Shown: positions 25,650 to 33,840, counted from the stretch's first letter. The stretch is DNA of 64,000 nucleotides from Ruminococcus sp. (GCA_017622925.1 JAGAQC010000001.1:37219-101218), one strand, 5' to 3'. The notes: a model not told the origin generated them from the letters alone. Made by a program: numbers and translations.

Positions 25650-26524
25650 ACACAACTAATGTCAGCGGAATAATATTAAAATGCTTAGGGGGACTCTATA
25701 CCGTAGAGTCCCCTGACGGCATATTTGAGTGCAAGGCAAGGGGCATATTCCGCAGCAGAGGTATCAGTCCTGCCGCAGGGGACAGAGTTATCGTCAGCGG
25801 AGGCGTTATCTCGGAGATAGAAGAACGGAAAAATTTCATTATAAGACCCCCTCTTGCAAACCTTGACCAGTTGATATTCGTTGTTTCGACTGTAAGTCCG
25901 AATCCGAATTATCTTATTCTCGATAAGTTCATAGCTATCGCCGAGTACAAGGGAATAGAGCCAGTTGTGGCGATAACAAAGACCGACCTCGGGGATTGCT
26001 CCGAGCTTCGTGAGGTCTACGAAAAAATCGGAATCAGAGTAATAACCGTAGACTACTCCGACAGCGGAACGGTCGATGCCGTTCGTGAACTTCTGAAAGG
26101 CAGAATAAGCGCGTTTACGGGAAATTCGGGAGCAGGAAAGTCTACTCTGCTGAACGCCGTTGACCCTAAGCTGAATATTCCCACAGGAGAGATAAGTCAA
26201 AAGCTGGGCAGGGGACGGCATACTACCCGTCACGCCGAGCTGTACAAGCTGAGGGACGGCGGTTATATCGCCGATACTCCGGGATTTTCCACGTTTGAAA
26301 CCGCTCGTTACGATATGATACGTAAAGAGGAGTTGTACTCGTGTTTTCGGGAGTTCGAGGGACTTGCGGAGAACTGCCGTTTCAGGGACTGCTCACATAC
26401 CTGCGAAAAGGGCTGCGCTGTGCTTGAAGCGGTGAGCGAGGGAAAAATACCCAAAACACGCCATGAAAGCTACTGCGCCATGTACGAGGAGGCAAAGCAG
26501 ATCAAGGAGTGGGAACTGAAATGA
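25631..26524 (+). CDS. rsgA: Ribosome small subunit-dependent GTPase A
   Basis: A 297-residue circularly permuted GTPase for late 30S maturation. An OB domain comes first, then G4 (TKTD), G1 (GNSGAGKST) and G3 (DTPG) in permuted order, and a C-terminal zinc knuckle (CRFRDCSHTCEKGC). The start is taken as ATG 25631, inside prkC; ribosome site evidence there is weak and nearby GTG codons are alternatives. It follows prkC as in Bacillus. Confidence 0.94.
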   Translation: MAVVVVNTTNVSGIILKCLGGLYTVESPDGIFECKARGIFRSRGISPAAGDRVIVSGGVISEIEERKNFIIRPPLANLDQLIFVVSTVSPNPNYLILDKFIAIAEYKGIEPVVAITKTDLGDCSELREVYEKIGIRVITVDYSDSGTVDAVRELLKGRISAFTGNSGAGKSTLLNAVDPKLNIPTGEISQKLGRGRHTTRHAELYKLRDGGYIADTPGFSTFETARYDMIRKEELYSCFREFEGLAENCRFRDCSHTCEKGCAVLEAVSEGKIPKTRHESYCAMYEEAKQIKEWELK

Positions 26525-27153
26525 GGAGCTGTGTGATTTTTGCAGGCGGACCCGTATCTGATCTGAGCTTTATTGAACCCGAAAAAATTATCGGCGGCGG
26601 AGATTTTGTTATATGCGCCGACAGCGGTCTGAAAATCGCCGAAAAACTGGGACTAAATCCCGATCTTATCGTTGGGGACTTTGATTCCTATTCCGAAACG
26701 CTCCCCGAGGGTGTTGAAACGATAAGATGCGTCCCCGAAAAGGACGATACCGACACGCTGGTCGCCTTAAAAGAAGCGATAAAGCGAGGTTTCAGGGAGG
26801 TTCGGCTATACGGCGGTCTTGGCGCAAGGTTCGACCATTCCTTTGCAAACGTGCAGTCGCTTGTCTACGCTTATGAACACGGCTGCAAGATGACTGTCTG
26901 CGACCCCGATAACGAATTGACGGTGTGCGGGGAAGGAGAGCATGTTTTTCCAAAGCGTGAGGGCTGGTATTTTTCTCTGTTCGCGCTTACGGAAACGACT
27001 GTTATCGGACGTTACAGCGGTGTAAAATATCCTTTGGAGGCATACCCCATGACCATAGGCTATCCCATAGGCGTTAGCAACGAAATAACCGCAGATTCTG
27101 CATTCTTACGCATTGATTCGGGACTTGCCCTTGTAATAAGATCAAAAAAATAA
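26521..27153 (+). CDS. thiN: Thiamine pyrophosphokinase
   Basis: A 210-residue enzyme transferring pyrophosphate from ATP to thiamine. Motifs include GGDFVICADSGL, PDLIVGDFDSY, EKDDTDTLVALKEA and GGLGARFDHSFANV. It overlaps rsgA by an ATGA. The rpe gene found between rsgA and thiN in Bacillus is absent. Confidence 0.93.
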   Translation: MRSCVIFAGGPVSDLSFIEPEKIIGGGDFVICADSGLKIAEKLGLNPDLIVGDFDSYSETLPEGVETIRCVPEKDDTDTLVALKEAIKRGFREVRLYGGLGARFDHSFANVQSLVYAYEHGCKMTVCDPDNELTVCGEGEHVFPKREGWYFSLFALTETTVIGRYSGVKYPLEAYPMTIGYPIGVSNEITADSAFLRIDSGLALVIRSKK

Positions 27154-27154
27154 A

Positions 27155-27188
27155 AAAACGGACTAAGCTGTTACGCTTAGTCCGTTTT
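27155..27188 (+). terminator. Rho-independent terminator after thiN
   Basis: A 14-bp stem (27155-27168 with 27175-27188), loop TGTTAC, A-run on the left and T-run on the right. It can act in both directions and also faces the end of spoVM. Confidence 0.92.
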
Positions 27189-27196
27189 CTTAGCTT

Positions 27197-27419
27197 AGAG
27201 CCTGTTCAGTATCTCGGCGTGTGCGGATTTTCGAGCATAATTTTGTCGAGGTCAAGGAAAAAATTCGCAGGCATACTTTGTGTATGGCAAGGTGACTCCC
27301 CACAGTGTGGGGAGATGTCACGAAGTGACAGAGGGGACGGTTTCCCGTTGGGAATTTTGACGCAGGATTCGGCAAAATTTGCCGAAAAGACGTGCGCGGT
27401 GAGGTGCTGAACAGGCTCT
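27197..27419. repeat. Repeat family A, copy 1 (carries a 61-bp insertion)
   Basis: A terminal inverted repeat starting AGAGCCTGTTCAGTATCTC at the left matches a mirror ending in GAACAGGCTCT at the right, with the family's inner TTCGGCAAA/TTTGCCGAA palindrome. It is 223 bp instead of ~162 because about 61 bp (near 27292-27352) with its own hairpins (CTCCCCACAGTGTGGGGAG; GTCACGAAGTGAC) is inserted. The right end abuts the stop codon of spoVM. Confidence 0.85.
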
Positions 27420-27505
27420 TATACTTCGTCCTCTTTTTTGATCTTGAATATCGCTCTGAGAAGTCCCGAGAGCAGTTTTGGACTTTTGATTACAATGATC
27501 TTCAT
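27419..27505 (-). CDS. spoVM: Stage V sporulation protein VM (28 residues)
   Basis: A 28-codon gene with AAAGGAGGGA seven bases before the ATG. The peptide starts MKIIVIKSPKLLSGLLRA and ends in KKEDEV, closely paralleling Bacillus SpoVM (MKFYTIKLPKFLGGIVRA). SpoVM is an amphipathic helix that recognises the convex forespore membrane and anchors SpoIVA. Position next to thiN matches the Bacillus thiN-spoVM neighbourhood, though here it is convergent. The TAA stop coincides with the edge of repeat A. Confidence 0.88.
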   Translation of the reverse strand: MKIIVIKSPKLLSGLLRAIFKIKKEDEV

Positions 27506-27582
27506 ATGTAATCCCTCCTTTGCATACCATATTATATTCGCAAATGAGGATTATGTGACTTGCAGCCTAAAAAATATTTGTT

Positions 27583-28080
27583 TTAGCGGCTGTCTTTAAG
27601 CTTATGCTTATTTTTGAAAATTGTTAATAAAACGAACGAAAACAGTATTCCTGCAAGTCCGCCGCAGGTATCGAGAAGAACGTCCGAGAACATGCAGGCT
27701 CGTTGGGGTACGAAATACTGATGAAGCTCGTCGGTGCAGGCGTAAAGGAAACAGAATCCGAGAACTCCCAAGGAGCGCAGGCTGATGATACGCCGCCGAC
27801 CTGCCGTAAGGGAAGCGAAAGTCCCCAAAGCGGCAAATATGGTGAAATGAGCCGTTTTTCGGACAAGGTGGCTGATATTATCCAAAAATGCCGTTTGCTC
27901 GTCAGGGGACATGCCGTTGAACTTTTTTGAAAAAATATTCGTGATGATATTGACAAAAAATCCGCTTGTATCCGAGGATTCCTCTGCGTTCTCGCATGAA
28001 AAAAGGAAAATACAGACCATAACTGCGGCGGTAAGCAGGGCGAATATTATTCTTGACTTTGAAAGCGATATGTTTTTCAT
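27583..28080 (-). CDS. VanZ-like family membrane protein
   Basis: A 165-residue protein with four hydrophobic segments. Family motifs are RKTAHFTIFAALG and TDELHQYFVPQRACMFSDVLLDTCGG. VanZ proteins are linked to low-level teicoplanin resistance, but most chromosomal members have unknown roles. It is transcribed from the promoter at 28111-28139; its ribosome site reads AGGAG. Confidence 0.88.
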   Translation of the reverse strand: MKNISLSKSRIIFALLTAAVMVCIFLFSCENAEESSDTSGFFVNIITNIFSKKFNGMSPDEQTAFLDNISHLVRKTAHFTIFAALGTFASLTAGRRRIISLRSLGVLGFCFLYACTDELHQYFVPQRACMFSDVLLDTCGGLAGILFSFVLLTIFKNKHKLKDSR

Positions 28081-28110
28081 TGTTAAAAATCTCCTATTTG
28101 ATGTACACTT

Positions 28111-28139
28111 ATTATATCATATTTTGTAAGAGTTGTAAA
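28111..28139 (-). promoter_or_regulatory. Promoter of the vanZ-like gene
   Basis: On the minus strand TTTACA (28139-28134), 17 bases, TATAAT (28116-28111). It is divergent from the promoter at 28188-28216. Confidence 0.75.
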
Positions 28140-28187
28140 GTGTTTGGAAATTGTAACCAATTAGTAATAATTAATTGCAAAAATGAC

Positions 28188-28216
28188 TTGTAACTTTACT
28201 TCAAAAATGATATAAT
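28188..28216 (+). promoter_or_regulatory. Promoter of the membrane protein gene at 28479
   Basis: TTGTAA (28188-28193), 17 bases, TATAAT (28211-28216). A copy of repeat A (28287-28448) lies between it and the start codon, so the repeat would be part of the ~255-base leader. Confidence 0.7.
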
Positions 28217-28286
28217 ATATTTATATGTGAGTAAATGTAAAGCTCTGCCCTATGGCATGATTTTACGAACGCTGTAAAGCAGACCA

Positions 28287-28448
28287 AGAGCCTGTTCAGA
28301 ATCTCCCCACGCACGTCTTTTCGGCAAATTTTGCCGAGTCCTGCGTCAAAAATCCTTGCCATACGACAGTATGCCTGCGAATTTTTTCCTTGTCTTCGAC
28401 AAAATTATGCTCGAAAATCTGCACATGCCGAGATTCTTAACAGGCTCT
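28287..28448. repeat. Repeat family A, copy 2 (reverse orientation)
   Basis: 162 bp with terminal inverted repeats AGAGCCTGTTCAGAATCTC and GAGATTCTTAACAGGCTCT. The interior has TTTTCGGCAAATTTTGCCGA and the GCCATAC...GTATGCC stretch seen in the other copies. It lies in the leader of the next gene. Confidence 0.9.
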
Positions 28449-28478
28449 AATATAGATATGACATTATCGGAGGTTCAA

Positions 28479-29705
28479 ATGAAAGCTTTTTTCTCAAATG
28501 TATGGACAAAACGATTTGTATCGCTTATCGCCGCATTGTATACCGTAGCGGTGTGTTTTCTGTGTTACTACTCGATTTTTTACGATATTCATATTGAATC
28601 AAGGGCTTCTGTATGTATGATAGTTTCGGCATTATCGGTCATTGCGCTGATACTTATGCTGTATACCCGTAATCAGCTCGTTACAAAAATATCAAGCTTT
28701 GTGATACTGACGGCTATGCTGCCGGTGGTTTTGCTGTATTTCGATGAAAAAGCCTTGCTGATACCAATAGTTGCCACGGGCGTTATTATACTTCTTCTTT
28801 CGGGCGCAGGAGAGGGCAAAAAGACCTTGTTCGGTACGATAATCCTGCTTATGTACATTTTCGGCGCATTGGGATATTTCCTGTTTACCTCGTTTTTCGT
28901 TACTCATGCCAAACAAGAGGTCATCGAAAAAGGTCTTTCGCCTTCGGGACGTTACCGCTACGAAATAATCAACACCGAAGATACCTCCGGCGGCAGTACG
29001 GCTATATACCTTGAACCGAACTACGCCGACGTTACTTATCCTTTTGTGACCTTTACGCTCAAAGATATGGAGCATATCTGCTATCAGGAACGTCCCATTT
29101 GCGAGAATGTCCAGCTTGAATGGTCTACTCAGACAAGAGCCGCGATAACGGAGCAGCTTAATAATGTCTCGAATAATATTAAGATAACCCTTACCGACAG
29201 CGAGCTTGAACGCTACGGAATTACGATAGACAGCAGACTTCAGATTTCGGGAATAAATGTCTATAAGCTTATGGAGATAGGCAAAACTGCTTCGGACGTT
29301 GACCCCTTGAAGCTCGATACACTTGACGAAACTCAGCTTGCAGCCTTTGATATAGGCAAGGACGAGGAGGGATATTACGTCCTCGAACCTGATACGGAAT
29401 TTCTTGCGGCTATCAACAGAATGGAGGGCGAACGTATTTACCTCAGCGAGCTTGACGGCAAGGGCAGAGAGGCGTTCAACGAATCTCATCTTGACGAGCT
29501 TGGTTATACGCTGTTCGAGCTGGAGAAGAATAATGAGGTTCTTCTTTCAAGTCTTAGCGACGAGCAGCTTGCGGAGCTTGGCGTTTCGGAGGAGGGCGAC
29601 GTTCTGTCCTTCAACGGCAAAGTTTGTTTCCGTTTTTATGTTGCGGAACTTGAGGACTACTTTGATACCGATTCGAGGAAGTTCTCCGTTAATCTGTTGA
29701 CCTGA
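28479..29705 (+). CDS. Membrane protein of unknown function with repeated extracytoplasmic motif
   Basis: A 408-residue protein starting at ATG 28479 (GGAGG upstream). The frame stays open upstream through repeat A, but that part is repeat DNA. About five hydrophobic segments fill residues 10-145. The remainder is soluble and acidic. A loose repeat recurs: SELERYGITIDSRL, ETQLAAFDIGKDEEG, ESHLDELGYTLFEL, DEQLAELGVSEEGD. No known domain is recognised. It is monocistronic, followed by xylB with its own upstream region. Confidence 0.6.
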   Translation: MKAFFSNVWTKRFVSLIAALYTVAVCFLCYYSIFYDIHIESRASVCMIVSALSVIALILMLYTRNQLVTKISSFVILTAMLPVVLLYFDEKALLIPIVATGVIILLLSGAGEGKKTLFGTIILLMYIFGALGYFLFTSFFVTHAKQEVIEKGLSPSGRYRYEIINTEDTSGGSTAIYLEPNYADVTYPFVTFTLKDMEHICYQERPICENVQLEWSTQTRAAITEQLNNVSNNIKITLTDSELERYGITIDSRLQISGINVYKLMEIGKTASDVDPLKLDTLDETQLAAFDIGKDEEGYYVLEPDTEFLAAINRMEGERIYLSELDGKGREAFNESHLDELGYTLFELEKNNEVLLSSLSDEQLAELGVSEEGDVLSFNGKVCFRFYVAELEDYFDTDSRKFSVNLLT

Positions 29706-29764
29706 GTTGGAAATTGCATTGTCTGTATTTTTAGACAGTGATAGTTTTATATTTTTGCGGATAG

Positions 29765-29770
29765 TATAAT
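29765..29770 (+). promoter_or_regulatory. Possible -10 box of xylB
   Basis: TATAAT at 29765-29770 with no convincing -35 box. Just upstream, TGTCT and AGACA (about 29720-29738) form a short inverted repeat that could be an operator; this is a guess. Confidence 0.35.
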
Positions 29771-29807
29771 TAGTGGATTAAAATATTATACGAATGGAGA
29801 AAAAATT

Positions 29808-31331
29808 ATGTCATACGTTATCGGTGTGGACTGCGGTACAAGCGGAACAAAGACCGTACTTTTTGACGAAAAGGGCAGCGTTATAGCGTCCAAAACCATT
29901 GAATATCCACTGTATCAGCCGAAAAACGGCTATGCGGAGCAAGAGCCGTCCGATTGGGCGAACGCTATGGTAAATACCGTAAAATCGGTCATGGCTCAGA
30001 GCGGCATTAAAAAAGAGGACGTTAAGGGCATCGGAATTTCGGGTCAGATGCACGGACTTGTACTGCTTGACAAGGATAACAACGTTCTGAGAAGATCAAT
30101 TATTTGGTGCGATCAGCGTACAGCTCACGAGGTGGACGAAATGAACTGCATCGTGGGACGGGATAAGCTTGTGGATATAACGGCAAATCCTGCTCTCACA
30201 GGCTGGACGGCTGCGAAAATCCTTTGGGTAAAAAACAACGAACCCGAAGTCTACAGCAAGATCGCTCATATTCTTCTTCCAAAGGATTACCTTAGATTTG
30301 TGCTTACCCATGAGTACGCTACGGAGGTTTCGGACGCTTCGGGTATGCAGCTTCTTGACGTTCCGAACAGAAAGTGGTCTGATGAACTGCTGTCCGCATT
30401 TGAGATCGACAAGAACTGGCTCGGCAGGGTCTACGAGTCCTGCGAGGTCACGGGAACGCTTACAAAGTCAATGGCGGAGGAGCTTGGATTGTGCGAGGGA
30501 ACTATCGTAGTCGGCGGCGCAGGCGACAATGCGGCTGCCGCGGTCGGTACGGGCGTTGTGGAGGACGGAAAGGCGTTCACAACTATCGGAACTTCGGGAG
30601 TAGTTTTCGCTCATACCTCAAAAATTTCTATTGATAAGCAGGGTCGTGTGCATACCTGCTGTGCCGCTGTGCCGAATACGTGGCACGTAATGGGCGTTAC
30701 TCAGGGCGCAGGACTTTCCTTGAAGTGGTTCAGGGACAATTTCTGCATGACGGAAAAAGAGGCTGCAAGGCTCATGGGCGTTGACGAATATTATCTTATG
30801 GATAAGCAGGCTGAGGCTGTTCCTGTCGGCGCAAATCGTCTTTTGTATCTGCCCTATCTCATGGGCGAACGCACGCCGCACCTTGACCCCGATGCAAGAG
30901 GAGTTTTCTTCGGACTTTCGGCGATACACACACGCCGCGACATGCTGCGGTCTGTTATGGAGGGCGTTACTTACTCGCTCAGGGACTGCGTTGAGGTTTT
31001 CCGTGAAATGGGCGTGAACGTAAGCGACATGATGGCTTGCGGCGGCGGAGGTTCATCGCCGCTTTGGAGAAGTATGCTTGCCGATCTGTTCAACAGCAGC
31101 GTTAAGACTGCGGCTTCAAAGGAAGGTCCTGCGCTCGGCGTTGGAATACTTGCAGCCGTTGGTGCGGGACTGTACAGCAGCGTTCCCGAGGCTTGCGCGG
31201 AGATAGTCAAGACCGATAAGGTGCAGACTCCGAATGAGAAAAATGTCGGCGAATACGAAAAGTATTATCAGCTTTACCGTGAAATTTATCCTGCTTTAAA
31301 GGATAAATTCGCAAAGCTTGCGGTTCTTTAA
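29808..31331 (+). CDS. xylB: Xylulokinase
   Basis: A 507-residue FGGY kinase that phosphorylates D-xylulose. Signatures are DCGTSGTKTVLFD, GISGQMHGLVLLD, the IIWCDQRTA loop and the C-terminal GGGGSSPLWRSMLADLF. No xylose isomerase or transporter is adjacent. It fits growth on hemicellulose-derived xylose in a fibre degrader (inference). GGAG precedes the ATG. Confidence 0.94.
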   Translation: MSYVIGVDCGTSGTKTVLFDEKGSVIASKTIEYPLYQPKNGYAEQEPSDWANAMVNTVKSVMAQSGIKKEDVKGIGISGQMHGLVLLDKDNNVLRRSIIWCDQRTAHEVDEMNCIVGRDKLVDITANPALTGWTAAKILWVKNNEPEVYSKIAHILLPKDYLRFVLTHEYATEVSDASGMQLLDVPNRKWSDELLSAFEIDKNWLGRVYESCEVTGTLTKSMAEELGLCEGTIVVGGAGDNAAAAVGTGVVEDGKAFTTIGTSGVVFAHTSKISIDKQGRVHTCCAAVPNTWHVMGVTQGAGLSLKWFRDNFCMTEKEAARLMGVDEYYLMDKQAEAVPVGANRLLYLPYLMGERTPHLDPDARGVFFGLSAIHTRRDMLRSVMEGVTYSLRDCVEVFREMGVNVSDMMACGGGGSSPLWRSMLADLFNSSVKTAASKEGPALGVGILAAVGAGLYSSVPEACAEIVKTDKVQTPNEKNVGEYEKYYQLYREIYPALKDKFAKLAVL

Positions 31332-31338
31332 ATTCTAT

Positions 31339-31564
31339 CATTGTTTACAACTTTAGTGGGGGACTCTGTCCCCCACACCCCCTGCCAAAGGGGTGACCCC
31401 TTTGGAATCTCTGTTGTCGTAAATTTTCCTGCATAAAGCCTTCCATATAAATCCGAATCCATATTTTTATGGCTTTATGCAGGGAAATTTACGATATAGG
31501 GTTCAATAGATAACCTTTTGGCAAAAGATATGAGAAACAATATCCAACTAAGTTGCAGACAATA
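31339..31564 (+). repeat. Repeat family B, copy 1
   Basis: About 226 bp with ends CATTGTTTACAACTTTAG and CTAAGTTGCAGACAAT. Inside are GGGGGACTCTGTCCCCC, CCAAAGGGGTGACCCCTTTGG and a long hairpin with arms CCTGCATAAAGCC / GGCTTTATGCAGG. No target duplication is visible here. It fills the gap between xylB and the M23 gene. Confidence 0.88.
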
Positions 31565-31642
31565 ATCAAAATTCAAAAAAATTTCCATAGGACACGAATA
31601 ACATCTCCGAAAAAACTCATACTAATAGCGGAGGTGTTATAC

Positions 31643-32425
31643 GTGAAAAAAATTTCAGATAACAAAAAAGGCTCAAAGGGTTTTTATGCCGCTTTGGGAA
31701 TAAGCGCGGTAATGATCGGCTCGGCATGCTATTTTGCATACGATCAGGGCGAACGGCTCACAGAAGATTTTACCGCCAAGGAAATACAGGAAGCATCGGA
31801 AGCGGCAGTTGACAGGCATGTAGACGACCTGCCAAAAGGAACGTCGCCGGCATATCGTGTTACTGCGCCGAACGTGACGGCTGCGCCAAAACCGGCGGCT
31901 ACAGCTCCGCCTGTGGTTACTTTGCCTGCCGAGGCGATAGTGATCGACCCTGCCGAGCCTGTTGTGGAGGAAGTTCCCGAGGACGCCGAACCGGCAGCCG
32001 TGACGAAAATGGAGAACGTTAAGCCGCCTCTTGCTGAAATGGGCGACGTTATAGGGATATTCAGTGCAGGAGAGCTTGTAAAGAATCCGACTACGGGTTC
32101 GTGGCAGACTCATAACGGCGCGGATATTGCCGCAGAAGTTGGCGCGGAGGTATACGCCGTGTCAAACGGTGAAATAATGGAGGTCAAAAACGACCCTGTA
32201 TGGGGCGTAACTGTCGAGCTTGACCACCATAACGGATACGTTACCCGTTATTGCGGACTTTCCAGCGGACTTTCGGTGCAGGCAGGAGATATGCTTGTCA
32301 GCGGCGACCTTATAGGTACGGTGGGCGATACTGCGGACATAGAATCTGCATTGTCTCCGCATCTTCATATCGAAATTCTCCACAACGGAAATTATATTGA
32401 CCCAATGTCGGAGATCAATAAATAG
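31643..32425 (+). CDS. Membrane-anchored M23 (LytM) peptidase, SpoIIQ-like
   Basis: A 260-residue protein from GTG 31643 (GCGGAGGTG upstream). A basic N-terminus and one membrane helix (~13-32) are followed by a Pro/Ala/Val-rich linker and an M23 domain at the C-terminus. The zinc ligands are present: His157...Asp161 (HNGAD) and HLH at 240-242. Size and layout resemble SpoIIQ, the forespore channel protein, which keeps its active site in Clostridia. A general cell-wall endopeptidase is the alternative. Confidence 0.75.
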   Translation: MKKISDNKKGSKGFYAALGISAVMIGSACYFAYDQGERLTEDFTAKEIQEASEAAVDRHVDDLPKGTSPAYRVTAPNVTAAPKPAATAPPVVTLPAEAIVIDPAEPVVEEVPEDAEPAAVTKMENVKPPLAEMGDVIGIFSAGELVKNPTTGSWQTHNGADIAAEVGAEVYAVSNGEIMEVKNDPVWGVTVELDHHNGYVTRYCGLSSGLSVQAGDMLVSGDLIGTVGDTADIESALSPHLHIEILHNGNYIDPMSEINK

Positions 32426-32431
32426 CAAAAG

Positions 32432-32447
32432 CCCTCGCTTTCGAGGG
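32432..32447 (+). terminator. Weak terminator-like hairpin after the M23 gene
   Basis: CCCTCG/CGAGGG with loop CTTT, preceded by AAAAG but lacking a good T-run. Confidence 0.4.
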
Positions 32448-32453
32448 TTATAC

Positions 32454-32604
32454 CAATCCTCTAAATTCAGATAGACAAGGGCTATCTGAATTTAGCCGCC
32501 GAAGGTGGCGTAGAGGATTGCATGAGACGGCAATCGGCACAGCCGATTGTAGCCTGCGTAGCAGGCGTTCCCTAAAAATCCGTTGTCTATCGGATTTTTA
32601 GGGA
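32454..32604 (+). repeat. Array of five hairpins ahead of the ttcA-like gene
   Basis: CAATCCTCTA (32454-32463) pairs with TAGAGGATTG (32511-32520), enclosing AATTCAGATAG/CTATCTGAATT and GCCGCC/GGTGGC, a three-way junction. Then come CAATCGGC/GCCGATTG, GCCTGC/GCAGGC and a 14-bp stem at 32569-32582/32591-32604. The last loop, TTGTCTAT, is complementary to ATAGACAA at 32471-32478. It may be a structured leader RNA or a composite repeat. Confidence 0.65.
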
Positions 32605-32630
32605 TTAGTATTACATACGGAGCGGATATT

Positions 32631-33497
32631 GTGAATACATCAGCGGAAGAAATAAAAAATATCACAGAAAAAGCGGAACTCAGCCTGCGCAAGAAGTTCA
32701 AAAAGAGCATATGGTGCAAATTTACAAAGGGTATAAACGAGTACGAGCTTGTTCAGCCAAATGATAAGATAGCCGTGTGTATTTCGGGCGGTAAGGATTC
32801 AATGCTCATGGCGAAGCTTTTTCAGGAGCTAAAGCGTCACGATAAGTTTCCATTCGAGGTGGAGTTTCTTGTGATGGATCCGGGATATAATGCGGTAAAT
32901 CGCCGTAAGATCGAAGAAAATGCGGAGAAGCTCTCAGTACCCGTAAATATTTTTGAGTCGGACATATTCGGTTCTGTGGTGCATATCGAAAAAAATCCCT
33001 GCTATATCTGCGCAAGAATGCGGAGGGGCTATCTCTACAGCAAGGCAAAGGAGCTGGGGTGCAATAAGATCGCTCTCGGTCATCATTTTGACGATGTTAT
33101 CGAAACTATACTCATGGGAATGCTCTACGGCGGACAGGTTCAGACTATGATGCCGAAGCTGCACAGTACCAATTTTGAGGGCATGGAGCTGATACGTCCC
33201 ATGTATCTTGTCCGAGAGGCGGATATAAAGCATTGGTGCAGCTACAATGAGCTTGATTTTATACAGTGCGCCTGCAAGTTCACCGAGACCTGCTCAGACG
33301 TCGGGGAGGACGGGCGTTCGGTGTCAAAACGAATGGAAACAAAGGCTCTTATCGCCGAGCTGAAAAAAATCAATCCGCAGGTGGAGAAGAATATTTTCCG
33401 AAGCGTTGAAAATGTCAATTTGAACACTATCATAGCATACAAGGATAACGAAGGAGTTCATAATTTTCTTGATAAATATTGTGAACATGATACATAA
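32631..33497 (+). CDS. TtcA/TilS-type PP-loop ATPase (tRNA 2-thiolation-like)
   Basis: A 288-residue PP-loop protein from GTG 32631 with CGGAGCGG upstream; the longer frame would begin inside the hairpin array. SGGKDS is at 52-57, with CYICARMRRGYLY, GHHFDDVIETILMGMLYGG and a late CACKFTETC. The paired cysteines suggest an iron-sulfur TtcA-like enzyme that thiolates cytidine 32 in tRNA, but substrate is inferred. Confidence 0.82.
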   Translation: MNTSAEEIKNITEKAELSLRKKFKKSIWCKFTKGINEYELVQPNDKIAVCISGGKDSMLMAKLFQELKRHDKFPFEVEFLVMDPGYNAVNRRKIEENAEKLSVPVNIFESDIFGSVVHIEKNPCYICARMRRGYLYSKAKELGCNKIALGHHFDDVIETILMGMLYGGQVQTMMPKLHSTNFEGMELIRPMYLVREADIKHWCSYNELDFIQCACKFTETCSDVGEDGRSVSKRMETKALIAELKKINPQVEKNIFRSVENVNLNTIIAYKDNEGVHNFLDKYCEHDT

Positions 33498-33518
33498 AAA
33501 TGCCGCTATATAAGCAAT

Positions 33519-33557
33519 GCCCGAAAGTAGTTTTTCAACTGCTTTCGGGCTTATTTT
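33519..33557 (+). terminator. Terminator after the ttcA-like gene (bidirectional)
   Basis: GCCCGAAAG...CTTTCGGGC with an inner AGTT/AACT extension (33519-33550) and T-rich sequence after it. It lies between convergent genes. Confidence 0.75.
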
Positions 33558-33590
33558 AATTATTTGTTTATTCGCATAAATCAGAATTTG

Positions 33591-33782
33591 TCAATCTAAT
33601 AAACCATATTCTTTATACAGTGAAATCACACGGTTGTAAAATAAGCGGTTTCCCATATACTGCCGATATGTTGCAGATTTTTCTTTACCATGCAATTTAA
33701 GTTCGTCCATTGTGAGCTTTTCTGATTCGGCTTGTTCAAGTACCATTTTCATCATAGCTTCAAATGCTTCTAATCGTTCCAT
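33591..33782 (-). CDS. Small hypothetical protein (63 residues)
   Basis: A short gene with a clear GGAGGCG ribosome site and a consensus promoter (33841-33869). The peptide is helical and charged (MERLEAFEAMMKMVLEQAESEKL..., ending VISLYKEYGLLD). The family is not recognised. It is more AT-rich than neighbours and lies in an otherwise unoccupied gap next to repeat C. Confidence 0.6.
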   Translation of the reverse strand: MERLEAFEAMMKMVLEQAESEKLTMDELKLHGKEKSATYRQYMGNRLFYNRVISLYKEYGLLD

Positions 33783-33840
33783 ATTTCGCCTCCGTTAATA
33801 CCGACATTCTGTTTGTTTAATTCCGATTTATTTTACTATA

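Noticed and set aside
26500-27500. TPP riboswitch near thiN
   Set aside because: thiN is translated by overlap with rsgA, leaving no leader; no thi-box sequence was seen.
28356-28478. N-terminal extension of the membrane protein gene through repeat A
   Set aside because: The extension is repeat DNA; ATG 28479 has GGAGG and starts a normal membrane helix.
29720-29738. XylR operator upstream of xylB
   Set aside because: The short TGTCT/AGACA inverted repeat does not resemble a known XylR site and is too short to support a call.
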